Assembly (NCBI GenBank): GCA_000708835.1 | Contig: DF236966.1 | Coordinates: 248,001-312,000, forward strand | Origin: Klebsormidium nitens | Lineage: Eukaryota > Streptophyta > Klebsormidiophyceae > Klebsormidiales > Klebsormidiaceae | DNA length: 64,000 nt | Direction of reading: 5' to 3' | Shown: positions 12,501 to 20,795 of the stretch, one piece after another | How positions within the stretch are numbered: the first letter of the stretch is position 1 | Layout: each line of letters begins with the position of its first letter | Notes under the pieces: generated by a model | What the model saw: only the letters and a program-made list of their open reading frames with translations | Database searches by the model: none | Told to the model about the DNA's origin: nothing | Position numbers and translations under genes: made by a program

Positions 12501-15500
12501 GCATTTGGCATCGTGCTGTTGGAACTCATCACGGGGAGCCCCCCGCTCGACGAGACGCGCAGCGAGAGCCAGCAGCACATCATCGCATGGGTGAGTTCGG
12601 GCTCCCAACTTGTAGCTCTCCTCCGGTGCAAGAAAGGGTTTCGAAACTCTTCTGTGAAACGGTGTGGCGAAAGGATTTTAGGGAGAGTTTGTTTCAATAT
12701 TTGAGACTCTTTAGGGAGAGTTTGTTTCAAATATTCGAGACTCTGAGAGCCACCGTCTAAGTGGTGAGCGGGTCTTCAAACTCGAATCCCTGACGTCATT
12801 CTCGGTCGTGTCTCGAGCAATCCAGGAATCGCGCTGTGCTCGCATCATTAGATCGCGGTCCACTACGGTAATCCAGAACAGATGTGAGAGACACTGGGCG
12901 ATGTCAAATCCTCGACGGCCGATTCTACGAGTAGCCCCTACGGAATCTGATACACAAGCCAGCCTGAGAAAGCGGCAAGCCGTTTGCTCATCAGTCGCTC
13001 CATCAGTCCCTGCGCAACCCATCACAACGCTCGCCCTTGTCGACTGCAGGCAAAGCCCCACCTGGCCAACCGCGAGACGCTGACCGAGATCGTGGACCCG
13101 AAGCTCGGTAACAGAGCGCCTCTGGTAGAGCTTTACCAGGTAAGGCCATCCGAGCCGCATTGAAAAGCGCGAAGAAAGTGCTCAGGAATGTTAGAGAGCG
13201 TTCGACAGAGCGTGCAAAATGTTCGTGAAGCGTCGAGATCCGCTGCGGAAGTGCCTGCCTTGTGTGGTGGCGCGTTTATCGGAATTGGAAGTGTTTTCGA
13301 GGGTAGTCCTGTACTAAAGCGTTTGCTCCACGATGATTCTGCTCGCCTTCATGAAGCTGGAGAAAGGTGATCTCCCCCAACGGTTCTCACTCTGATTCCG
13401 GGCCGTCCAGGATCGGCATCTGATATGAATGTATTTTGCTGTGGCCTTTCTTGCGAAGAGGAAACCCCTTCCATTGCGCAAATTTAGTGCGACCAAAGGT
13501 CCCTAGTCAGAAAATGAGCACGTCTCGCTCTGACTAGAATGCCGTCTCGAGTAGATCATTGCACCACCTCAGTTTCCGCCACGAAGTCCTGCTGCAATCT
13601 GCTTTCGTTCTGGCTTTTTTGCCCGCCACTCAGCTGTTCTCCCGACATTCCGCCGTGACCCAATTCCGCTCCCCGCAGGTTGCTGCCGTCATCTCCATGT
13701 GCATCCAGCCCGATACTCGTCTGGGACACTCCTCGACCGTAGTTAAGCCTTTGCCTAAGATTCCGCTGGATTTCGATTCCGGCCCGGCATTCCGCCCTGA
13801 CCCAATTCCGCCCTCCCCAGGTCGCCGCCGTCATCTCCATGTGCATCCAGCCCGACGAGACCGTCCGCCCGCCCATGTCCACCGTCGTGCAAATGCTCGC
13901 GCCGCTGTCCGAAGCCCCTGACCCCGACGCGCCTTCGGAGTCCGGCCGGCCGGAATCCGGCTGGAGCGGGTCGAGCGGAACCGGGACGGACCGAGGGGCC
14001 GAGAGCAGCGGAAGCTTCCGGTCCAGGGGGTTCGGGAGAGGGACGGACTTTGGCTCTGGGAGGGGGGGTGGGCCGTTCCCGCCGGGAGGGGGGGGTCCGT
14101 TTCCCCCAGGCGCCGGGGGGGGTGTCGTAAGGCCGCTCATTATGACGCGGCCGGCGGGATATCAGGAATATGTGACGCCAGAAAACGCGGAGGGGCTGCA
14201 TCCGGTGCATATGTCGCCCGAAATAAGGGTGAGTCACGGGGAGTACTTAGTAGAAAGAGGGGCGGCGGAAGCTGCTTGTCGCTTTCTTATTCCTTTGCCA
14301 GTGCCAGCTTGTGTTTGCAGGCTTTTCCTGCGTAGACTTGGCCGGAAGCGGCGAACCCGTGTGTTGGTCTATTCTTGGAGTACCGGATCTCTTGTGAATC
14401 TTTCGCAGGCTGGTGTCAATCTGGTGCTAAAATTCCCCGGCAGCCTGATGTAAAGCTACATTCTCTTTTTTTGGGCAGCCTGCGGGCCGTCCGACGAACC
14501 CGTGGAGCGTCCGCATGCCGGAATACTGTCCTAATGCAAATATTGGACCTCTTTTGCGCTGGTTTGAGGCCGTTTTCCTTTCGTATAGAAGTGTCATTTT
14601 CTTTTCTCGGCAGCCTGCGGACCGTTCAACAAACCTGTGGAGCGTCCGCATGTTGGACTATTGGACCCTTGCAAATCACTGGAGTTCGTGTGGATCTCTT
14701 GAGCTTACGTAGATTCTGATCTTCAATTTCTCGGCAGCCTGCGGACCGTTCAACGAACCTGTGGAGCGTCCGCATGCCCGCGCGCCGAATCGATGCAAAT
14801 TTCGAAGGCTCGTGGACCTCTTTTGCGCTGGTGTGTGAAGCCGCATTTCATATGAACCGTTGATTTTTCCTCGGCAGCCTGCGGACCGTCCGACGAATCT
14901 GTGGAGCGTCCGCATGCCCGAGTACCGCATCCCGGTGGAGGTGCTGGAGCAGGTGGCGCGCTCGCGTGATGCGCGCGCGGAGAAGGAGAAGGAGCCCTGG
15001 TTCCGGAGAGAGAGGAAGGGGAAGCCGCGACCGCCGTCCAACAGCAGCAGCGAGAGCTCAAGTGAGCGCGAAAAGCACGTGCATCTAGAAGGGTTTGTTT
15101 GTCAATATTGACAAAACGAGAATGAAGGAACACCAGCGAGAATGAAAATGATTTCCCGAAACCATTCTGAGCGGCACGAATTTGAAATCACGTTTGGAGA
15201 GTGCCCACTTCTGCCTCTTGATAGGAAGGCGGCGTCGAAGGCGTGGCTGTTGTCAGAGGAGCAGCATTGAGAGCCTTACGTTAAGCAGGAAATGTTCACG
15301 ATGTTTCCCAATGCAATAGTATATTCAAAAGTATCTTGGAACAATGGTGCTCTTGAGTTTTGAGTTTGATAAAACAGAGGCCACGAAAAGCGAAGAGTAG
15401 TTTGTCTCCTTCTGCTCGTCCTAATCGAGAACTACTCTTCGAAACGAACATGAATTTAGAAGGGGCCACCTTCCCCGTTCTGGATCGGGCGTGCGAAAAT

Positions 15501-16368
15501 CAACGGTTCTCTTTTGCGCAGGTTCGGACCGGACGGACCAGTTGACTCCAGACAGCGTCCTGCGAGGGTCATGGAGCCGGCCACCGCAGCGGAAGCATGG
15601 GTCGCACCAGCAAGGGAGCCAGAACCCCGCCCCAGTTGGGCCGATTGCTGACGTGTCGCGGGCGCATACGAGTGTCAGGTCAGTGGCGGCTGTCGGAGTT
15701 ATAAGAGTCGATTGCCACCTCTTGGAAGAAGGACGTTCCACCTGCCCTCCGGTTTCGACTTTTGATCGATCTGGTGAGTAGGAAGCTGCTTTCGAACAGT
15801 ACTGGGACGGGTGGGGTCAGTTAAGGGATTTGAGTGGGTGCGGGTGCGGAGCCGGTGGACTTTTGGGTTAGGATTGTAGTTACACCCGAATTGGTTTCAT
15901 GTTTACTGAGGTTATGTTTACTAGGTGGAGAATTTTCCGAACTTTTGCCCGATTTTGTGCTGACCCTCCCTGCATCCCCAGCAGCGATTCTCTACGGGGC
16001 ACCAATGCCCACAAGGATTTCTTGGTGTTGCTAGCCGTTGAGATGCCGCTGTACAACTGACGTCACAAATGTCTTGTTCGCGTCAGCTCATCGCTGCTGA
16101 CCTTCTTCGGTGCAGCATGACGTTCGCCCCCGAGAGCGAGCCTTCGACCGACTTCGACGGTCGGGAACGATTACTGGATGACGTTCCTGAAGACAGTGGT
16201 GGTTTCGTCGATCAGCCCCGAGGAAACCGGACCGTGGGTACTCCCCCGGGGAGTCATTCCCCGGGGTCCAGAAGCCGGGGGGACGAGAGCCCGGGGAAGA
16301 GGAAGCGGGGGCCGGAGAATTCAGCGGATCGGAGGGCACGTGTGAGGAGTAAAAGCCAAGGCTCGTGA
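526..16368 (+). CDS. LRR receptor-like kinase, atypical kinase domain (5' end missing)
   Basis: Membrane receptor kinase; ligand unknown. Twenty-four exons join in one frame, about 1,372 codons: 526-667, 1405-1548, 2256-2327, 2908-2979, 3594-3737, 3916-3987, 4430-4501, 5098-5163, 5694-5902, 6266-6456, 6806-7130, 7560-7938, 8636-8924, 9267-9470, 9775-9865, 10141-10234, 10662-10794, 11106-11283, 12442-12590, 13050-13139, 13821-14228, 14878-15061, 15522-15678, 16116-16368. Domain order: an LRR N-terminal cap (WNGQDPC at about 576), then roughly nine LRRs on phase-2 exons of 72 or 144 bases. Next come a Cys-rich segment (5694-6340), a possible SEA-like segment (6360-7000), a membrane helix (about 7060-7130) and a long juxtamembrane region. 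The kinase follows (8880-13900), then a Pro/Gly/Ser-rich tail. The nucleotide loop GTGGFG, the VAVK lysine and DFG are present. The catalytic loop reads HRDLSTSN, without the usual lysine, and APE reads SPA. The activation segment carries about 50 extra residues. The closest look is to LRR-V/STRUBBELIG-type kinases, which is an inference. Confidence 0.88.
1636..1680. repeat. 17-bp tandem repeat in receptor kinase intron 2
   Basis: The unit CTTCCAATAATTGGAAT occurs twice exactly, followed by a partial third copy. Each unit contains the palindrome CCAATAATTGG with a central mismatch. It lies inside an intron and has no coding role. Confidence 0.8.
5470..5620 (+). repeat. Partial duplicate of the head of exon 5694-5902
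   Basis: From 5542, after a TTACCAG acceptor, about 65 bases repeat the first part of the Cys-rich exon that begins at 5694 (residues AF.NRLTAPA). The intron bases just upstream are also similar (GCGCCTCT...GCTGAC at both places), so this looks like a 152-bp tandem duplication across the intron-exon boundary. Reading on from the copy meets stop codons before 5694, so it is probably not used as an exon. Confidence 0.75.
8400..8480 (+). repeat. Partial duplicate of the head of exon 8636-8924
   Basis: Bases 8446-8473 match 8641-8668 almost exactly, encoding EEVAFEPP in both. The copy follows a pyrimidine tract and CCAAG at 8440 and lies 195 bp upstream of the real exon. After about 30 bases the copy diverges into intron sequence. 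Confidence 0.8.
11252..12215 (+). repeat. Tandem array of about 108-bp units copying the tail of exon 11106-11283
   Basis: Units recur at about 11251, 11359, 11957, 12069 and 12179. Each holds the end of the activation-segment exon (encoding [10 protein letters not shown].) plus a GTGAG- or GTGAA-type donor and about 70 bases of intron. Copies decay towards the right. The unit at 12069 is clearly diverged, and the one at 12179 has lost a normal donor. The 460-base assembly gap lies inside the array and is flanked on both sides by the same 31 bases, so the true copy number is unknown. Confidence 0.85.
11423..11882. other. Assembly gap (460 N)
   Basis: A run of 460 N sits inside the roughly 108-bp tandem array. 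The 31 bases before it (11392-11422) are identical to the 31 bases after it (11883-11913), so the gap was caused by near-identical repeat units. The N length should not be trusted. Confidence 0.98.
12677..12744. repeat. Two-copy tandem repeat of about 33 bp in a receptor kinase intron
   Basis: The motif TTTAGGGAGAGTTTGTTTCA followed by ATATTYGAGACTC occurs twice in direct succession, with one indel and one substitution. It is purely intronic. Confidence 0.75.
13600..13712 (+). repeat. Partial duplicate of the head of exon 13821-14228
   Basis: At 13679, after a CCCCGCAG acceptor, 35 bases repeat the start of the next exon (encoding [12 protein letters not shown]). The preceding bases (CCGTGACCCAATTCCG) match those before the real acceptor at 13820. 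The copy is offset by 142 bp, so using its acceptor would shift the frame. Confidence 0.85.
14460..14877 (+). repeat. Three partial duplicates of the head of exon 14878-15061
   Basis: Acceptor-plus-head copies begin at 14479, 14614 and 14738, spaced 135, 124 and 140 bp up to the real exon at 14878. All encode a version of PADR.TN.WSVRM, and each is preceded by a pyrimidine tract and GGCAG. Only the last copy continues into a long open frame that ends in a good donor at 15061, so it is taken as the real exon. Confidence 0.85.
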
Positions 16369-16476
16369 CCATGAGCGGTTGGGGCTGGGATGAGAAGGGT
16401 GAATAAGAATAGATATGCGAGATGAACGGTTGGCCCTGGTAACTGCTCGGAGATCCGGAGTGGTGCCAATGCTTGC

Positions 16477-16482
16477 AATAAA
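16477..16482 (+). terminator. Poly(A) signal AATAAA of the receptor kinase
   Basis: A canonical AATAAA lies about 110 bases after the receptor kinase stop codon, in a suitable position for cleavage and polyadenylation. Confidence 0.6.
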
Positions 16483-16499
16483 GTAAAGGTGTTAGACGT

Positions 16500-17655
16500 T
16501 AGCGCTTTTCTTGCGGACTGATATCATGCTCATCAGAGCTACTGGATGCGGAGGTCATTGCTACTGTAGACACGCATGCTCGTTTACCGCGGCGATCTGC
16601 CATAAGCGAGGAGCTTTCCGGATGTTTTGGATAGAATTCAGAAGCAGGCGAAAAGTGTGCCGTTGAGAGACGACGGTGGCTGTTTCGGTTTTCCAGGTTT
16701 TCAAGGAGAGGGTGGCGGCAGCTAGGACAGAATGGATTAGTGTTAGCGAATGGGTACAATACCACGTGTGCCGTCATGCTGTTGCATGAGAAACACCGAT
16801 GGTAGATACGGTAGTGACAGTCAAGCTGATTTTATCTGCATGCATAGAGTTTTGGCATATATGCTATGCCAGCTATGAAGAAGATGAAGGTGGCATCAAC
16901 TCGAGTTGAGCCCACAACTGATTCTCCGGTTTCAACTTTTGAGCAAACCTCAAATAGGCAGCCAAATCGCATCTTTGTGGCCGGATCCATATAGACTCAG
17001 GCTGGTGCCAGCATGTGCCAGTACGGTATCGCTGAGTGGGCAATTAGTTAAGAGCTAGCATGAAGTTCGCTTGTCGATTAAATGAACTTTTACAACTCGT
17101 ACATACAGTGCACCACAATGATGATGATCTGGGGTCAGCCATGCATGAGCGCGCGCAAAACCATATTCAATGGACCAAGCTGCACACTGCCATTTACAAC
17201 TGCTGAATCATGTGCCTGTCGATCAGACCGGCCATGCATTCCTTTGCAAACAACGTTGCGTGACCTGGCACTGTTTACGCCATGGCTAATCTGCCTTCAT
17301 GTCCACGAAGGTCCGACTCAAAACCTCCGTTGAAGCCAACTGAACCGAGCAGAGAACCATGACCGTCTATACACCAGTTCGTGAACCATGACCGTCTATA
17401 CACCAGTTCGTGTAAACAAATGAGGTTGTCTCCCCGGTCATGATGTTCCTACAAAGGGGTTGCCCCAAATTACAAAAAATCAGCTAGAACTTATTCCACT
17501 ACGATTGAGTTGCACCCAACGAACCGTGCGCTCAAATATCTGCAAAGGATCGCACTCAAACGCCAAATGAAAATTCCGCAACAGCAAATCGTGAATATTG
17601 CACAGCTTATTGTACACAGCTTGCTCCTAGCGCGTGTGCCTGCCACTCCCGGTTG
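16500..17655. other. Intergenic region, convergent gene ends
   Basis: This stretch separates the 3' end of the receptor kinase from the 3' end of the plastid membrane protein gene on the other strand. Only short, unconvincing reading frames occur. It holds the exact 29-bp duplication noted separately and probably both 3' untranslated regions. Confidence 0.6.
17354..17411. repeat. Exact 29-bp tandem duplication
   Basis: Two identical 29-base copies lie head to tail, beginning GAACCATGACCGTCTATACA. Exact identity suggests a recent event. It lies in intergenic DNA. Confidence 0.9.
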
Positions 17656-19910
17656 TTACTTGTACTTATCCATGATACGTTTCGCTTCTGCTAACGAGTC
17701 GTCGTCTGAAGCCCCATCTCCACCGCTCCCGGAGTCATCGCTCTTCTTTGCATACATGAAGGCTGCATATGCAAGTCCTCCAACAACCTGCGCAGAAGTC
17801 AATACCGCTCAGTGTTTGAAGGGAGGAGAGGCCGTTTCTTGCTTGTGCTTGAGGCGTTTCTGCCCAGCATATCAGAAAGATGGGTGATGAATTTTAGAAA
17901 GCTAGTCAAAAGGTGCATGAAAGGTAAGCAGAGACTTGCAGCGGCGAAAACGGGATCCTCTCGAAATTGAAACAGCGCATTGTTTAAAGCGAATCACGAT
18001 TCAGAAATGTGTTTTTTCACTTTTGCAGATACCCGTTCGTGTTTGCAAAGCGGAGAGCCCTTCTCTTCGAGAAGAGAAAGAGATCAAGGACAGAATCAAA
18101 CGAGTGGGAAACAAGAGAGCCCCAATCACCTGAGGCTCGCTGTCTGGACCAGCAACTTTAGCTCAAAGAATTTTCTTTCCGACCATTTGCAGCAGCGCTC
18201 GAGCAGGAGACAATGCGAGCAAAACGTGGATCCGCTGGGACTCAATGGGAACCAACCAAGTTTTGACCTAGTTTCAAATTCGGCATCCTTTACACATGGC
18301 CTGGTGAATTAGACCTTTGCATATTTGACAGAGAGCTTTATTCCATGACACTGCCCCTGCTTGCAAATGACACAGGTGCGTTATCCTCAATCCACATGGT
18401 AAATAAAAGCTTCCCTTCTGGTTCGAGCACGCAAAATACCTTCAGCCATATCGACCAGAGAAAACACTTACCACCAGTGTGACAGCCGTGGAAACGATGC
18501 TCTTTAATAAGGACAGCAGAACCAGGCCCCCAACCACCACGACGCCGGTGCTAGCCACAGGCCTGGGAATAGAACTCTGCAAACAGTGCAATTGTCAGTA
18601 CGGAGGCGCTCTCAGACAGCAGGACTGAAGATATCACAAAAAGGTGATAACTTTTGGCGTGGCGGGGCTTTAGGAGTGCGAGTCCGCAGGCGGAGTGTTG
18701 TGAGGAAGCCATGTTAACCCAAGTGCAGAACAGAGATCAAGCAAACGGCCATTGTTGTGATGGACTCTTGGGATTCTTCGATCGACTTTCGAATCCCACT
18801 GCAAAAATCGTCGACCTCAAGGATAGTCCTGATATAGCCCCAAAATTTAGACAGTAGATTCCGAACCGGTAAGTTGCTGCTCAAACCGGACTGCACATAC
18901 CTCCATTAATCTCTGCTGTAAAGGATCTCGAGATAGTGTCATAGCAGCAACACGCAATATGAGAATTAATTCTCTTATAGGAGTAGAGACATAAACCAAA
19001 ATCTCCCAGAATTGTTGGACAGTCGACGAGCGCCCCAAAGGACACAAACATGAATCATCACAGCTTTGATTGTGAAGGTTGTTTTGAGACGCTGATTCTC
19101 ACCGGGACTAGGTCGGTTGCCACCTTGAGCCCGGTCTTGCCGGTGCCGATGACCGTTTCTATGACTGGGGAAGACATTGAAAGAGAGGCTTACAAGGGGC
19201 AGGAGAAAGCTCGGACAAAGCGAGATTCATGGACAACACAATATACGAAACACGGATTATTGATGGTAAACAAAAGGATCGAGGCACAAGAGCTCTTTTG
19301 CAGGCAGAAGAACAGATCTCTGGGTTACCAACGGACATAAGCATCTGATGATATGCAACAGGCGTGCGACGGGCCCGTGGTGCAAGCATAGGCTTAACTC
19401 CACTTTAACATCGAGCAATCAGTATAAACGATGATATTTAAGGCGCAATCACGGAGCCTTTAAGCCAACCCACACGCCAACCTTACGCACACCCACACCA
19501 ACATCAACAAGATGCAGATTCCGCTTGATCTATCTTTAAGGGGAACCTATTTTTAGTGGCGGAGCAATTTAGAAAGAAGTGCAGCGACCACACAAACAAG
19601 ATTGGTAGCCTGAGTGAGACGCCTCACGCTTGTTGCCCGACTTTGCTTCAATTGCCCTCTTTCTCAAGGAGGGCACCCCTGCTTTCTGCAAAACTTCCTG
19701 CAAGACTGGCCTCCCAGACAAAAACGAGACCGTGCCCAGGAACCTGGTATGACACAAATTGGAACACAGAGGTGCTCTTAATGCGCAACGCTGTACCGTT
19801 GGCAGGCCTCGGTCATTGGCGCGCGTGCTGTGATGCCGTGACAGCTGTGTGGAAGAAGGCGTGCAATGAAGAGCGGACAACCTGGCTGCGCAGGACGCAG
19901 TCGCAGCCAT
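17656..19910 (-). CDS. Small plastid membrane protein, RIQ/DUF1118-like
   Basis: Four exons on the minus strand join in frame: 19628-19910, 19103-19164, 18472-18576 and 17656-17787, giving 193 residues. The N-terminus (MAATASCAARL...) is rich in Ser, Ala and Arg and poor in acidic residues, like a chloroplast transit peptide. Two adjacent hydrophobic segments follow (VVVVGGLVLLSLL and VVVGGLAYAAFMY). The acidic tail ends in AEAKRIMDKYK. Length, paired membrane segments and this ending recall the plant DUF1118 proteins RIQ1 and RIQ2, which act in grana stacking and light-harvesting organisation; I recall the family from memory and could not align it. The gene is divergent from CDC26, with 431 bp between start codons. 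An alternative is another small thylakoid protein. Confidence 0.7.
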
Positions 19911-20341
19911 TGTGGGCAGGTCGCACTGTCTGCCCGCTTTCTTGATTGTTGGGCCTTCTTCTTCCTTCTGTCAGGGTTCCAGCTTGACCAAGGCGCCTTC
20001 TTTCTGAGTTTACTCGACGTGCAGAACTACCTAGATGTTTGTGTGGGCGCTCAAGCTGTGGTTGGACTGGGGCGCCAATTTTGGAGACGATTTACGCCAG
20101 TGTTTTCAAGAGCGAAAACTGTAACGTCAGGTCATGCTCTGCCGCTAGCGTTTCACTGCACTTTCAAAGCTCTGTGGACTCTGCTCCTCCGGCCCTGGGC
20201 CTGGGCAGAAATCAGCTGCATGGGAAAGTTGTGCACTGCATGAAAATTGAAATTGCGAGCTTGTCTCGCGAGCTGTATTCTGCCAGTTTACTATGCAGTG
20301 AGGTTTTCTGTTGCAGCTGATCCTGGGCCGCCCAACCAGCT
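19911..20341. promoter_or_regulatory. Divergent intergenic region between plastid protein gene and CDC26
   Basis: The 431 bases between two opposed start codons must hold both promoters and 5' leaders. A TGTTGCAG acceptor-like site lies at about 20311-20318, just before CDC26, so the CDC26 leader may contain an intron. No TATA box stands out. Confidence 0.5.
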
Positions 20342-20536
20342 ATGTTGCGCAGGCGCCCTACCCGCATCGAGCTGAAGCCAGAGGACAAAGAAGAGTACGA
20401 GGAGATTCGAGCAGAAAGGGCGGCTGCTGAGGCAGCGGCGGCGGCCAAAGCGCCCGGTGGCATCGAGCTCTCGCCCTTCAATATAAGGGCCCACCAGAAG
20501 CAGACTGTGCAGCAGAGAATCGGGTTCAAGGGCTAA
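20342..20536 (+). CDS. CDC26: Anaphase-promoting complex subunit CDC26 (APC12)
   Basis: A 64-residue single-exon frame. It opens MLRRRPTRIELKPEDKEEYE, matching the conserved CDC26 N-terminus (MLRRKPTR.ELK.EDKEE), and ends in QRIGFKG, matching the family ending RIG.K. CDC26 is a small structural subunit of the anaphase-promoting complex that holds the TPR subunit APC6/CDC16. Its length is normal for plants. The next gene on the same strand is TTM3. There is no ATG in any frame between the CDC26 stop and the first TTM3 ATG at 20781. That fits the bicistronic CDC26-TTM3 arrangement known from plants. The annotation is near certain; the shared transcript is inferred. Confidence 0.95.
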   Translation: MLRRRPTRIELKPEDKEEYEEIRAERAAAEAAAAAKAPGGIELSPFNIRAHQKQTVQQRIGFKG

Positions 20537-20795
20537 GAGTCGCCAGTCAATTGTCCACTGGTTTGCGTGCACCGGTTTGCAGCAGCGCAAAGTGACCAAC
20601 GGTCAAGCTTCAAGCAAGAGAGTGGAGCAGGGGATTGTGCATCTTCAGGGACTACTGAGCAGTGGGGGTGCGCAAAAGAAGTTCTGAGAGCTTCTGAATT
20701 TTCTATCGGAAAATACCAGCAAACCATCTGAAATTGGACCTCCGCGGTGGCAATCGGTGGCAAGCGTACTGGAGTGGTGCATGAAAGGGTCAGTG

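Noticed and set aside
18714-18870. Possible extra minus-strand exon after TTTTTGCAG in the plastid protein gene
   Set aside because: It ends in a stop without a good donor, and the four-exon model already closes in frame.
18847-19047. Minus-strand frame with EILVYVSTPIREL... inside the plastid protein gene
   Set aside because: It lies in an intron of the supported four-exon model, has no clean acceptor and is not needed to close the frame.
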